Source: Leadbetterella sp.
GTDB taxonomy: Bacteria > Bacteroidota > Bacteroidia > Cytophagales > Spirosomataceae
DNA length: 64,000 nt
Assembly (NCBI GenBank): GCA_021740125.1
Contig: JAIPAJ010000002.1
Coordinates: forward strand, 1 to 64,000
Direction: 5' to 3'
The notes beneath the pieces are model-generated. The model saw only the letters and a program-made list of their open reading frames with translations, had not been told where the DNA came from and searched no databases. Positions 17,252 through 26,445 of this stretch are shown piece after piece; the first letter of the stretch is position 1; every line of letters begins with the position of its first letter. The translations under genes and the position numbers were made by a program.

Positions 17252-19057
17252 ATGAATTCCATAATAAGAAAAACGATTTTGATTTGGCTGGCTACCTGTC
17301 TCTTTGTCTTTTCACAAGAGCTGGATTTGGCCAATACATACCTCAAACAAGGAGAATATGATAAAGCTGCTGAGATTTACAAAAAATTGAGTACCAATAA
17401 AGATCAAGCGAGGCTTATACATAATGAGTATTTAGCTACTTTGATAAAGCTAAAAGACTATGTGACTGCAGATAAATTTCTGAGAGCTCAAATAAAGAAC
17501 AATAGCAATCAAATATCTTATAAGGCTGATTTAGCTCAACTTTTTGAAATATCTGGCAATGGGGAAGTTGCCAATCTAGAATATGATAAATTGATTGAAG
17601 AAGCTGCTAAAGTAGATGCATATGTTTACGAACTTCAGAATTTTTTCTATAAAGCCAATAAAATTGATCTAGCCGTAAAATTACTTTTGAGTTCAAGATC
17701 AAAAAGCAAAGACCCTTTTAAATTTGATACACAGCTTGCACGTGCTTATCTATATCTAGACCAGAAGGACAAGATGCTCGAAGAGGTGCTTGGCTTTGGT
17801 CAGAGGAGCAAGAACTACTCATATGTACAGGCAACCATTCAAGACAACATTAAAAGCGATAAGGAGATAGATATGCTAGAAAAAATGCTTTATGCCAAAA
17901 TTCAAGCAGATCGCAATGAGAGCTTCAATACCGAAATATTGATTTGGCATTTTACTCAGAAAGCAGATTATGGCAGAGCCTTTATACAAGCTCGGGCATT
18001 GGACAGAAGATTAAAACTAGCTGGTTTTAAGATGTTCGAACTTGCTGGTCAAAGTTTTAATGCCAAAGATTTCAAAAATTCTTCAAAAATGTACCAGTAC
18101 ATTATGGAAGAATACCCCGACGGCGAATTGTATCCCTATGCCCGTAGATGGTTAATACAAAGTAAAGAAGAACTTGTAAAAACTACATTCCCTATTGATA
18201 ATCAGCAGATTAAGGAATTGATAGGCCAATATCAACAACTTATAGCTGATGTAGGGATAACCCAAAAAACCGTAGATGCTTTGCGTAATATGGCCTTGTT
18301 AAACGCCTTTTATTTGCAAGAACATGATAGAGCCATAGAAATACTACAATCGGCCATTACAGGGGCCGGAAACAACCAAAAATTCAAAGATCAATGCAAA
18401 CTCGACTTGGGAGATATATATATTCTTAAGGATGAACCTTGGGAGTCAACTTTGCTTTACATGCAAGTGGAAAAATCACAAAGAGAAGATAATTTGGGAG
18501 AAATAGCAAAACTTAAAAATGCGAAACTTCAGTATTACACTGGACAATTTGAGCTTTCCAAAGAAATTCTGGATGTATTGAAAAAAGCTACAACCAGAGA
18601 AATATCGAACGATGCCATGCAATTAAGTCTTTTAATTCAAGATAATACCGGATTGGATACTTCAGAAGTGGCCATGGCCGATTTTTCCAAAATAGACTTA
18701 CTTATTTTCCAAAATAGGTACGAAGAAAGTATTGTTAAGTTGGATGCTTTGTTCAATCAGTACAAAAGTCATAGTTTAGCCGATGAAATTTTGTGGTTAA
18801 AAGCCAATACATTGCTGAAAATCAATAGAATAGATGAAGCGGTGACCGATTTAAAAAATATTCTAGAAAACTATAAGTATGATATCTTGGCTGACGATGC
18901 ATTGTTTACCCTTGCGAAAGTAACAGAGGAAAACCTCAAAGACAATGAAAAAGCAATGGAATACTACAGACAGTTGTTAAGAGATTATCCAGGAAGTATA
19001 TTTGGGGCCCAGTCTAGAATACGATTTAGAGAATTGCGTGGAGATGGTGTTAATTAA
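17252..19057 (+). CDS. Secreted tetratricopeptide repeat protein
   Basis: The 601-residue protein has a signal peptide (about 1-21, ending in FVFSQ). It is built almost entirely of tetratricopeptide-like helical pairs. Clear units include LANTYLKQGEYDKAAEIYKKL near 26-46, AGQSFNAKDFKNSSKMYQYIMEEYPDG near the centre, and a C-terminal run ending in KAMEYYRQLLRDYPGSIFGAQSR. TPR proteins with this layout are periplasmic scaffolds in Bacteroidota. It is the first gene to the right of the candidate origin, with no near neighbour on its 3' side for 171 bases. The exact partner is not predictable. Confidence 0.82.
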   Translation: MNSIIRKTILIWLATCLFVFSQELDLANTYLKQGEYDKAAEIYKKLSTNKDQARLIHNEYLATLIKLKDYVTADKFLRAQIKNNSNQISYKADLAQLFEISGNGEVANLEYDKLIEEAAKVDAYVYELQNFFYKANKIDLAVKLLLSSRSKSKDPFKFDTQLARAYLYLDQKDKMLEEVLGFGQRSKNYSYVQATIQDNIKSDKEIDMLEKMLYAKIQADRNESFNTEILIWHFTQKADYGRAFIQARALDRRLKLAGFKMFELAGQSFNAKDFKNSSKMYQYIMEEYPDGELYPYARRWLIQSKEELVKTTFPIDNQQIKELIGQYQQLIADVGITQKTVDALRNMALLNAFYLQEHDRAIEILQSAITGAGNNQKFKDQCKLDLGDIYILKDEPWESTLLYMQVEKSQREDNLGEIAKLKNAKLQYYTGQFELSKEILDVLKKATTREISNDAMQLSLLIQDNTGLDTSEVAMADFSKIDLLIFQNRYEESIVKLDALFNQYKSHSLADEILWLKANTLLKINRIDEAVTDLKNILENYKYDILADDALFTLAKVTEENLKDNEKAMEYYRQLLRDYPGSIFGAQSRIRFRELRGDGVN

Positions 19058-19175
19058 TTCTTAGTCAATGTTTTGTGTGTGGGTAAGTAAATATATATTA
19101 TGCCAATTTATATATTTATGACCAATTTTTTTGATTTAAAAACGCAATTTTTTAACGACCTATTAAATCCAAGCT

Positions 19176-19208
19176 TTTCAAACACGATCAGTTTTTTATT
19201 TATCTTTG
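19176..19208 (+). promoter_or_regulatory. Promoter of the YD-repeat-like gene
   Basis: TATCTTTG (19201-19208) is a perfect -7 element, with TTTC (19176-19179) 21 bases upstream as a near match to TTTG. The predicted start of transcription falls just before the TTG start codon at 19229. Confidence 0.5.
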
Positions 19209-19228
19209 AAAAAAAATAACGAATCAAC

Positions 19229-20128
19229 TTGAACAAGTCCTTAAAGATATTTCTAACCCTCTTTTTATTAAGCAATTTCTCATTTGCCCAAAGCAAAGGC
19301 TGTGTAATGACCGAAATGATTTTGACAAAAGGTAATCAGCCCCTCAACAAAATCTTGATGGAATATGATAAATTTGACAATATACTTTCGAGGGAGACTA
19401 TTCAGTTTTTTGATGGCGTTGGCGTAAGTTCAAAGGTACTTTTTGAATACAACTCCAAAAACAAACCTACCAAAACAGAATATTATTTTAGAAATCAACT
19501 CACACGAACGGTCAACAAAACTTTTGATAATGTGGGTAACCTTTTATCCGAATCAGAGTCAAAAGAAAATAAAATAAGCAATAGAACGATAAAGGTTGAC
19601 AATAAACTTGAGCAGATTTTCCTGAATGAAGATGGATCTGTTTCTGCGAAACATGTGTCAGAAATAAATGCTAATACGGAGTTATTCACGAAGTATGATG
19701 CTCAAAACAACATAATTTCTACAGAAAAAAAGATACTATCCACATCTGGAAAAACTGTGGAAAAACAGTCGGAAGACTTTTTGGGAAGGGTAAAAAAGAC
19801 AGAAAAATATCAGTACAATAATAAAAACGAATTGACAAAAAAAGAAGATTTCTTAGATGGTCAGCTGGAAAGTTATACAGTTTTTGAATATACAAACGAC
19901 CTAATATCAAAGGTAACGGCTTACACCAAAAACAATCAAGAAGATTATAGATTAGAATATAAATACGCTGGTTCTAACCAAACAGAAGAGCTAAGTTTTT
20001 ACCGTAACGAGTTGGCCAACAAAAAAGTAAAAGAGTACGACGCAAACAACAATTGTATAAAAGAGACCAGCTATACCAAAGATGGTCAAATCATAAACGT
20101 AGCAACATTTAAATATACTTGTAAATAA
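19229..20128 (+). CDS. Secreted YD/RHS-repeat-like protein
   Basis: The 299-residue protein starts at a TTG: an in-frame TAA lies four codons upstream, and the next ATG would remove the signal peptide (about 1-20, ending in SFAQ). The mature part repeats a short beta unit of the form (E/K/T)(Y/F)(D/N)...N.(L/I)..(E/K). Examples are [48 protein letters not shown] and [12 protein letters not shown]. Such units resemble YD (RHS) repeats that wind into beta shells. It has no toxin-like C-terminus and no recognisable core sequence. nadA follows after 5 bases, so the two may share a transcript. Function is unknown. Confidence 0.68.
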   Translation: MNKSLKIFLTLFLLSNFSFAQSKGCVMTEMILTKGNQPLNKILMEYDKFDNILSRETIQFFDGVGVSSKVLFEYNSKNKPTKTEYYFRNQLTRTVNKTFDNVGNLLSESESKENKISNRTIKVDNKLEQIFLNEDGSVSAKHVSEINANTELFTKYDAQNNIISTEKKILSTSGKTVEKQSEDFLGRVKKTEKYQYNNKNELTKKEDFLDGQLESYTVFEYTNDLISKVTAYTKNNQEDYRLEYKYAGSNQTEELSFYRNELANKKVKEYDANNNCIKETSYTKDGQIINVATFKYTCK

Positions 20129-20133
20129 TAAAG

Positions 20134-21078
20134 ATGGATTTTGTAGCAGAGATAAACAGACTAAAAAAAGAGAAAAACGCCGTAATATTAGCACATTATT
20201 ATCAAACAGCAGACATTCAAGATGTAGCGGATTACATTGGTGATAGCTTGGGACTTTCTCAAGAAGCCGCTAAAACGGAGGCTGATTTGATAGTTTTTGC
20301 AGGTGTAAAATTCATGGCAGAAACAGCCAAAATACTTTCTCCAAACAAAAAAGTCGTTTTGCCAGATATCAATGCAGGATGTTCACTCGAAGAATCCGCT
20401 CCTGCTGATAAATTCAAAGCATTCAAAGCAAATTATCCAAATGCTGTGGTGATTTCTTATGTCAATTGTTCTGCAGAACTGAAGACACTTACTGACATCG
20501 TTTGCACGAGTACCAATGCCATCAAAATAGTAGAAAGTGTACCGGCCGACAAGCAAATCATCTTTGCACCAGACAAAAACTTAGGGGGGTATATCAATCG
20601 CGTAACGGGCAGAAACATGATACTTTGGGATGGAGCGTGTATGGTTCATGAGGCTTTTTCAGCGAGAATGTTGAAGGACATGAAAGAAAAATATCCCGAA
20701 GCCTGCGTTATCGCTCACCCCGAATCTGAGAAACCGGTATTAGATCTTGCGGAATACATTGGTTCTACCACAGGATTGCTAAAATATACCATCAATAGCC
20801 CTAAAAAAGAATTCATTGTAGCCACCGAATCGGGCATTTTGCACCAAATGCAGAAAGCTTCGCCAGATAAAGTGTTCCACGTGGCACCAACTTCTAAAGA
20901 CGGTCGTGCTTGCCAAGCTTGTCAGGACTGCCCACACATGAAGCTCAACACCATGGAGAAACTCTACAATTGCTTGAAAGACGAAACCCCAGAGATTATA
21001 TTACCAGAGCAAACCATAAAAGACGCCAGAGCGGCCATAGATCGCATGCTAGAGATATCGGCGAGATTTGGGTTATAA
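20134..21078 (+). CDS. nadA: Quinolinate synthase A
   Basis: NadA condenses iminoaspartate with dihydroxyacetone phosphate to quinolinate in NAD synthesis, using a 4Fe-4S cluster. The 314-residue protein has AHYYQ (20-24) and likely cluster cysteines C83 (AGCSLEES), C169 (DGACMVHE) and one from the C260/C263/C266 group ([10 protein letters not shown]). Other family blocks, such as TSTNA and [10 protein letters not shown], are intact. Length is normal. Neither nadB nor nadC is in the window. The preceding secreted protein gene ends 5 bases upstream, and the next gene starts 13 bases downstream, so a transcript of three genes is likely. Confidence 0.95.
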   Translation: MDFVAEINRLKKEKNAVILAHYYQTADIQDVADYIGDSLGLSQEAAKTEADLIVFAGVKFMAETAKILSPNKKVVLPDINAGCSLEESAPADKFKAFKANYPNAVVISYVNCSAELKTLTDIVCTSTNAIKIVESVPADKQIIFAPDKNLGGYINRVTGRNMILWDGACMVHEAFSARMLKDMKEKYPEACVIAHPESEKPVLDLAEYIGSTTGLLKYTINSPKKEFIVATESGILHQMQKASPDKVFHVAPTSKDGRACQACQDCPHMKLNTMEKLYNCLKDETPEIILPEQTIKDARAAIDRMLEISARFGL

Positions 21079-21091
21079 AACACAAAAAATC

Positions 21092-21811
21092 ATGTCACAG
21101 ACTCCATTACAACTAAAAAACACACTATTTATCGACATCGAGACAGTGTCGCTTACAGAAAACTTTTCTGAACTGCCTGAAAGGCTTAAAGACCATTGGC
21201 GACGAAAAGCAAGCAAACTTAAAAACGACGGCGTCCTTGAACCCGAGGATTTGTATTTTGAAAGAGCGGCCATCTACGCCGAGTTTGGTAAAGTAATATG
21301 CATTGGGGTAGGAGGATTTTATGAACAAGACACCAAGTTCAGAGCCAAAACACTGGTCAATACCGATGAAAAACTTTTGTTGTTAGAATTCAAAAACCTT
21401 GTTGAAGAACACGCTGCCAAAGGGAATCTGATACTATGTGCACACAACGGCCGAGAGTTTGACTTCCCATACCTATGCAGAAGAATGCTAATAAATGGTA
21501 TAAAATTGCCGGCAGTTTTAGACATTACAGGCAAAAAACCATGGGAAGTAATGCACATTGATACCCTAGAATTCTGGAAGTTTGGTGACTATAAAAACTA
21601 CACCTCCCTTGATCTGCTCGCCTCAGTTTTCGACATCCCCGGATCCAAAAGCCTCATGGATGGCTCAGAAGTAAACACCAACTATTACCACCAAAACAAT
21701 CTTCACAAAATAGCCGAATATTGTCGAGAAGACGTAGTGGTTTTAGCTCAATTGTATCTTAAAATGAATGGGAGGGATATTTTGGAGGAGGGGGATATTC
21801 ATCGGGTTTGA
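21092..21811 (+). CDS. DnaQ-like 3'-5' exonuclease (PolB exonuclease-like)
   Basis: I choose ATG 21092 because the start at 21068 overlaps the end of nadA. The 239-residue protein has an RNase H-like exonuclease fold. The DEDDy-type motif I is FIDIETVS, motif II is LCAHNGREFDFPYLCRRM, and motif III is in the region IAEYCREDVVVLAQLYLK. This resembles the predicted stand-alone PolB-type exonucleases of Bacteroidota rather than DNA polymerase epsilon. It lies 13 bases after nadA, so it is probably cotranscribed. A role in repair or RNA processing is inference. Confidence 0.85.
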   Translation: MSQTPLQLKNTLFIDIETVSLTENFSELPERLKDHWRRKASKLKNDGVLEPEDLYFERAAIYAEFGKVICIGVGGFYEQDTKFRAKTLVNTDEKLLLLEFKNLVEEHAAKGNLILCAHNGREFDFPYLCRRMLINGIKLPAVLDITGKKPWEVMHIDTLEFWKFGDYKNYTSLDLLASVFDIPGSKSLMDGSEVNTNYYHQNNLHKIAEYCREDVVVLAQLYLKMNGRDILEEGDIHRV

Positions 21812-21843
21812 GATTTAAATTTAACCACATAAGGTCAGTACCG

Positions 21844-21856
21844 CAGGTCGGACCTG
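21844..21856. repeat. 13-bp palindrome in the gap after the exonuclease gene
   Basis: CAGGTC-G-GACCTG is a perfect interrupted palindrome in the intergenic region before the LRR-like gene. A nearby 11-mer ACGTACGAAGG (21908-21918) recurs inverted on the other side of that gene (22800-22810). Confidence 0.5.
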
Positions 21857-22039
21857 AGAACTAAATTTGCAAAACTAATTTCACGCAGTTCAAAGGCCGA
21901 AAAACACACGTACGAAGGTTGGATTGTTCGCACATCAAATATTTTTACACGATACAATCATTTAAATTCAGTATTTTGATAAAAAATTAATACTGCACCA
22001 ATTAGCACAAAGTATTTTTCATTTTAGCAATATAAACCC

Positions 22040-22744
22040 ATGGAATTTTCAAGTAACAATATTCTTAGAAAATATTATTTGGACGTTACGGAATCTATTT
22101 ATTTGGATAGTAATAATTTAGAACTTTGTTACAATACAATTTTGGAAAGGTCTATAAAGATTGTTGTGATAAATAAATACAGAAATTTTCATCTAAAAAC
22201 TCTAGATTTCCTTGATGAAATCGGAAAACATATCAATGGTTTAATTATAGAAACCGACGAATTAACTGATATTTCTTGTTTGGAGAAACAGAATCATTTT
22301 GAAACTATTTTCGTGCATACAGACAGACCATATGAAATTGATTTTGATAATTTTCCATTATTAAAACATCTTAATATTAGAGCCGGAGATAATGTGAAAA
22401 ATATAGAAAATTTAACAAAGCTCCAATTTCTAGCATTTCACCAATCCAAGCGTAAGGAACTTCAATTCATTAAAAATTTTATTCATTTGAAATTTTTGAA
22501 AATTGCTTATTTTAAAAAACTTTCAAATATATCCTTCATCTCAAATTTAAGATCATTGAAATTTTTGGAGCTAATTAATTTGACAACCTTATCCGAAATT
22601 GAAGAAGTTGAAAATTTGAATGAATTGGAACATATCTTTATTATGAAATGCAAAAAAATTCAAACTTTAAATATTGAAAACCTCTCAAAGTTAGTGTTTT
22701 GTAACCTAAATGGGCAAATTTTGAAACGATTAAATAGGGAATAA
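22040..22744 (+). CDS. Leucine-rich-repeat-like protein
   Basis: The 234-residue protein has no signal peptide. From about residue 85 it is made of leucine-rich-repeat-like units of about 22 residues, such as FPLLKHLNIRAGDNVKNIEN, FIHLKFLKIAYFKKLSNISF and LRSLKFLELINLTTLSEIEE. The units are of the irregular, short kind seen in bacterial LRR proteins and cytosolic 'sit4-like' sets. It is flanked on both sides by repeat-rich intergenic DNA and is noticeably more AT-rich than its neighbours, which suggests a recent arrival or weak selection. Function is unknown; protein binding is the usual LRR role. Confidence 0.62.
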   Translation: MEFSSNNILRKYYLDVTESIYLDSNNLELCYNTILERSIKIVVINKYRNFHLKTLDFLDEIGKHINGLIIETDELTDISCLEKQNHFETIFVHTDRPYEIDFDNFPLLKHLNIRAGDNVKNIENLTKLQFLAFHQSKRKELQFIKNFIHLKFLKIAYFKKLSNISFISNLRSLKFLELINLTTLSEIEEVENLNELEHIFIMKCKKIQTLNIENLSKLVFCNLNGQILKRLNRE

Positions 22745-22790
22745 CAATTATTTGTAAAATAAGTGTTTAAGCTTAGCCCCAGTTGTGTTG

Positions 22791-22911
22791 AGGCTATTTC
22801 CTTCGTACGTCCGTTAAGCGGCTGTCAGGAAAGTTTAAGAATTTAAAGCAACCAGCAGTGCGAAGGTTATTTCCTTCGTATGAGCGTAAAGCGTCCCGAT
22901 ACCTATCGGGA
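22791..22911. repeat. Intergenic repeat cluster with hairpin
   Basis: A 30-bp unit occurs twice (22791-22820 and 22864-22893; 25 of 30 identical by hand alignment). The second copy begins within a small CGAAGG/CCTTCG inverted pair and is followed by the hairpin TCCCGATA-CC-TATCGGGA (22894-22911). The arrangement resembles dispersed intergenic repeats of Bacteroidota genomes. Confidence 0.6.
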
Positions 22912-22990
22912 TCACCCGCAGAAAACACAAGTGAAATAGAATAAAATTTAATTCACAGATGATAAAAAATTCCCAAAGATTTAAGTAAAT

Positions 22991-23935
22991 ATGAAACCAA
23001 TAAAAATCCTTCTATTCCTCTCAGTATTCTCCATTACCCCACTATTTGCCCAGCAAAAGCAAGTCTGTTTCAGTATTGATGACCTCCCGGTGGTGAATTA
23101 TGGAATAAATTCGCCAGAATTTCATAATCATATCACAGACAAATTATTAACAGGCTTAAAAAAGCATGAAATACAGGCCATTGGTTTTGTAAACGAGGGT
23201 AAAATGTACGATGCCAAAGGGAAAGTCATAACTTTCCAAAAGGAGAATCTCGAGAAATGGTTGAAATATGGAATGGATTTGGGCAATCATACGTTTCGCC
23301 ACAAAGATTTCAACAATGTGGACTTTAGTGATTATACGGCCGAAATACTAAAAGGGGAGAAAATCACCAAAGCATTACTTCGCAAATACGACAAGGAAAT
23401 GAAATACTTTCGGCATCCGTTTTTGCATGTTGGGTATACCCAAAATCGGGCAGATTCATTAGAAAACTTCCTCAAAAAACACGATTATATTACCGCCCCA
23501 GTTACAATTGACAATGAAGACTATCTCTTTGCCAATGGCTACCAAAAAGCGTTGATAAAGAAAGACACAGTTTTAGCCCAAACGATAGGAAAAGACTATA
23601 TCAGCTATATGGAGCAAAAGATATTTTACTATGAAAAGATGTCTCAAGGGCTTTTTAACAAACAAATTCCGCAAATATTGCTCATTCACGCCAGCCTTTT
23701 AAATGCAGATTATATCCAAGCATTAGCCGAAATATATACCAAAAACGGGTATAAATTTACCTCAATGGATTTAATAATGGCGGATGAAGCCTATAAAACA
23801 CCCATAACAAAATTTGGCAGATACGGCATTTCGTGGCTTGATCGCTGGGCCATTTCTCAAGGCAAAACGGGTGTTTTCTTCAAAGGAGACCCCGAAACGC
23901 CAAAATATGTGGCGGATTTGAGTAATCAGAAATAA
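22991..23935 (+). CDS. Secreted polysaccharide deacetylase (NodB homology)
   Basis: The 314-residue protein has a signal peptide (about 1-21, ending in LFAQ). A NodB-type deacetylase domain follows, with D30-D31 in SIDDLP, the metal-binding pair H100 and H104 in GNHTFRH, RHPFLH (141-146) and a late IHAS motif at about 242-245. The set matches family-4 carbohydrate esterases. The substrate could be peptidoglycan, chitin or another acetylated glycan; the sequence does not decide. The gene appears monocistronic; the repeat cluster precedes it, and the next gene lies on the other strand. Confidence 0.82.
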   Translation: MKPIKILLFLSVFSITPLFAQQKQVCFSIDDLPVVNYGINSPEFHNHITDKLLTGLKKHEIQAIGFVNEGKMYDAKGKVITFQKENLEKWLKYGMDLGNHTFRHKDFNNVDFSDYTAEILKGEKITKALLRKYDKEMKYFRHPFLHVGYTQNRADSLENFLKKHDYITAPVTIDNEDYLFANGYQKALIKKDTVLAQTIGKDYISYMEQKIFYYEKMSQGLFNKQIPQILLIHASLLNADYIQALAEIYTKNGYKFTSMDLIMADEAYKTPITKFGRYGISWLDRWAISQGKTGVFFKGDPETPKYVADLSNQK

Positions 23936-24051
23936 TTCGAGAACTAAGGTCAAAAGTGAAGGATGGACCAGAAAGTAGAAAAAAGTTTACCCGAAAGATT
24001 TTGCGAAGCATGAACTTAAATCAAGTAGGGTCTTCGTTACCGACCAATTGT

Positions 24052-24471
24052 TTAAATTTCTAATGCACGCTGTTTTGGCATATTCAATGCCGGTAAGTTT
24101 TCCATAATGTTGGTTTGGCGGTGTTGTAAGCCCCAGGTTATCATAGACTCCATAACGAGGTGCAGCTCTCTCCCTGATGGTGTTAATTCGTATTCTACAG
24201 TTACTGGTGTTGTATTGTAAACCGTACGGGTCACTATGCCATTTACTTCTAAGTCTTTTAATTCCTGAGAAAGCATTCTGGGTGTAATCTTTCTTACTTC
24301 TCGCTCTATTTCCTTAAATCGTTTCTTGCCAAAAAGCAACGTACCGATGATAGGCATTTTCCATTTTCCATGGAATGCATTTAGGGTATCCTGCAAAGCC
24401 AAAACATAAGATACTGGACACTTTGTGATATTTTCTAGTTTTTCAAAGAATTTCATCTTATTGATAATCAA
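24052..24471 (-). CDS. HxlR family transcriptional regulator
   Basis: The 139-residue protein is a winged-helix HxlR-type regulator. It has a cysteine at 18 (CPVSYVL), the family motif GKWKMPIIGTLL at about 35-46, a recognition region ITPRMLSQELKDLE (63-76) and a wing VTVEYELTPSGREL. HxlR proteins often sense reactive electrophiles or oxidants through the N-terminal cysteine. It is transcribed away from an NmrA-like SDR gene, and the 100-bp gap holds a palindromic operator candidate. Control of the SDR gene and of itself is the natural inference. A start at codon 6 is also possible. Confidence 0.87.
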   Translation of the reverse strand: MIINKMKFFEKLENITKCPVSYVLALQDTLNAFHGKWKMPIIGTLLFGKKRFKEIEREVRKITPRMLSQELKDLEVNGIVTRTVYNTTPVTVEYELTPSGRELHLVMESMITWGLQHRQTNIMENLPALNMPKQRALEI

Positions 24472-24474
24472 ATA

Positions 24475-24508
24475 ACTATACTTTACAATACCACTATACT
24501 TAAGTATA
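24475..24508. promoter_or_regulatory. Putative HxlR operator
   Basis: The perfect 14-bp palindrome TATACTTAAGTATA (24495-24508) has a partner half-site ACTATACTT 18 bp away (24475-24483; the same sequence recurs at 24493-24501). It lies between the divergent HxlR and SDR genes. Confidence 0.5.
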
Positions 24509-24571
24509 CTGATATATTTTATATAGCAAAGGTAATGTATTTTTGTGCATCAATAATCAAATTTAAAAAAA

Positions 24572-25435
24572 ATGATACTAGTAACAGGAGCGACTGGACA
24601 ATTGGGACAAATTGTTATAGAAAAATTATTAGCAAAAATACCGTCAAATCAAATTGCAGCCTTGGTAAGAGACGCAAACAAGGCAGAACATTTAATTGCA
24701 AAAGGTGTCAATGTTAGAGTAGGAGACTATCAAAATGGCGAGAGTTTATTGGCCGCTTTTCAAGGGGTAGAAAAATTACTTTTGATTTCGTCAAGTGATT
24801 TCAACGACCGACTTGGCCAACACAAAAATGCTATAGACGCTGCAGTAAAAGCAGGTGTTAAGCATGTATTTTACACGTGCGTGACCATGAACGACATCAA
24901 TTCCTCACCTCTGAAACCATTATTGGAAGAACATTTTTTGACAGAAGATTATCTTAAAGCAAGTGGCTTGAGTTATACATTTCTTCAAAATAGCCTTTAT
25001 GCAGAGGTAATTCCAATGTTTTTGGGAGAAAATGTAGTAGAAACGGGTGTTTTCTTTCCTGCAGGAGACGGTGAGGTTGCCTTTGCTTTAAGAGAAGACC
25101 TAGGCGAAGCCACGGCAAACATTTTGGTAAGCGAAGGGCACGAAAACCAAACATATAATTTGACAGGCTCAGAGATTATTTCATTTGCTGAAATAGCAGC
25201 TATATTATCTGAGCTTTCAGATGAATCCGTAAGCTACATAAACCCAGAAAATGAGGTATTTGAAGGAGCATTGAAACAGTTCGGTTTACCAGAAGGTATC
25301 ATTCAAATGTCTGTATTGTTTGCTGCAGGGATCAAAAACAACGACTTCAACAAAACCTATGACAGATTAGAGAAGTTTTTAGGACGTAAGCCAACAAGTA
25401 TAAAAACATATTTGAAGGCTGTTTATAAGCTTTGA
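24572..25435 (+). CDS. NmrA-like atypical SDR NAD(P)-binding oxidoreductase
   Basis: The 287-residue protein begins with the Rossmann motif VTGATGQLGQ (4-13). It continues as an atypical short-chain dehydrogenase of the NmrA/QorB type, with ISSSD near 72-76, YTCVTMN, and SYTFLQNSLYAEV as substrate-pocket region. The usual active-site Tyr-Lys pair of classical SDRs is not evident, as expected for NmrA-like proteins. QorB-like relatives reduce quinones or sense NADP. The divergent HxlR regulator supports an electrophile or quinone response. Transcription probably starts just upstream, after a TATTTTTG element at 24538-24545. Confidence 0.83.
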   Translation: MILVTGATGQLGQIVIEKLLAKIPSNQIAALVRDANKAEHLIAKGVNVRVGDYQNGESLLAAFQGVEKLLLISSSDFNDRLGQHKNAIDAAVKAGVKHVFYTCVTMNDINSSPLKPLLEEHFLTEDYLKASGLSYTFLQNSLYAEVIPMFLGENVVETGVFFPAGDGEVAFALREDLGEATANILVSEGHENQTYNLTGSEIISFAEIAAILSELSDESVSYINPENEVFEGALKQFGLPEGIIQMSVLFAAGIKNNDFNKTYDRLEKFLGRKPTSIKTYLKAVYKL

Positions 25436-25525
25436 TTTTTCTGAAGTTTAGAAACGAGTTCAGGCACATCTAATTTGGATTGCCTGAGCTTTGTTTTTTA
25501 TAAGCAAAATAAAGACGAAATAAAC

Positions 25526-26125
25526 TTAAATAGAAAACCCTAAACTCATACCAAAGATATTAGTTGATCCAGTAATTGGGTTCCAAGAAAAGCTACCTCT
25601 ATAATATTTTGGGGTGTAATGCACTTTAAGGAAAATAACTTTTGGTTTGGGAGGGATATCAAACACCACTTGTTGGCGGAGACCTATTATTCCCGAAAAA
25701 TTATGTCTTGGTTCCGAAACACCATAGAAAACCGGCGTATACGCTGCACCAACTTCAGCAAACCATTCAACTGATATTTTTGAGGGTGTAGATTGACATT
25801 TTAACGAAACCCGCTGTTTAATTCTTCTCTTCAAATTATTCACCAAGATATTCTGTGTTATGGACATAGGCAAAGATAAACCATTGTCAATCCAGCCAAA
25901 CGAACCCTGTTTTTTTGAGCCAGGCACAAAACCAATCCCATACCTAATATCTGTGAATGACTTCATGCGGCGGTTTACAGCATGATCCATGTTAAAAGAA
26001 AAAATAGGACTTACAGCAAAAGTTTCGAGAAACACAGCTCTTTTGTATCTGGTGCGATACGATATTTGTCCGGTTCCTTCAAAAGAAAAAACCAGGATTA
26101 TTAGTGTAAATATGGTTTTCTTCAC
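25526..26125 (-). CDS. Predicted secreted beta-rich outer membrane protein
   Basis: The 199-residue protein has a signal peptide (about 1-19, ending in EGTGQ). It then alternates short hydrophobic and charged stretches and ends in a beta signal-like NIFGMSLGFSI. The pattern suggests a small outer membrane barrel. I recognise no family. It has its own promoter-like element at 26178-26207. Its neighbour on the right is a divergent S41 protease. No functional assignment is made. Confidence 0.6.
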   Translation of the reverse strand: MKKTIFTLIILVFSFEGTGQISYRTRYKRAVFLETFAVSPIFSFNMDHAVNRRMKSFTDIRYGIGFVPGSKKQGSFGWIDNGLSLPMSITQNILVNNLKRRIKQRVSLKCQSTPSKISVEWFAEVGAAYTPVFYGVSEPRHNFSGIIGLRQQVVFDIPPKPKVIFLKVHYTPKYYRGSFSWNPITGSTNIFGMSLGFSI

Positions 26126-26445
26126 GCAAAATTTATGGGTATTAAAGCACTGTTTCTTCTACAAAACCCATCTTTTTCAAATTTAATTGAATAGAAGAAA
26201 GGTTAAAATTCATTTTTTTTGATATTAAAACGCCAGATTCCAAAACTTATTTTGGCATCTTACGTTTCTATTCCGTCAACAAAATGTATTCTAAAGGTAA
26301 AAGTTTCATTTTAAAATATAGTTGTTTGTTTTGAAAAAAATTAATTTCTTAATAAAATGGCATATATACTGTTCCCCAATATATAAGTTTAGACAAAAAA
26401 ATAGGTAATTTGCGTTATTAAGAATATCAATTTTCAATTTTTTAA
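26126..26445. other. Intergenic region between divergent genes
   Basis: This 320-bp AT-rich region holds no credible coding frame. It contains a minus-strand promoter-like pair, TAAATTTG (26178-26185 on the plus strand as CAAATTTA) with TTTA 18 bases upstream, for the gene at 25526-26125. The remaining sequence before the S41 protease gene shows no clear consensus promoter, and I see no RNA gene in it. Confidence 0.5.

Noticed and set aside
20873-20888. parS-like sequence TGTTCCACGTGGCACC inside nadA
   Set aside because: Only 13 of 16 positions fit, the right half is broken, and the bases encode a conserved NadA stretch (VFHVAPT).
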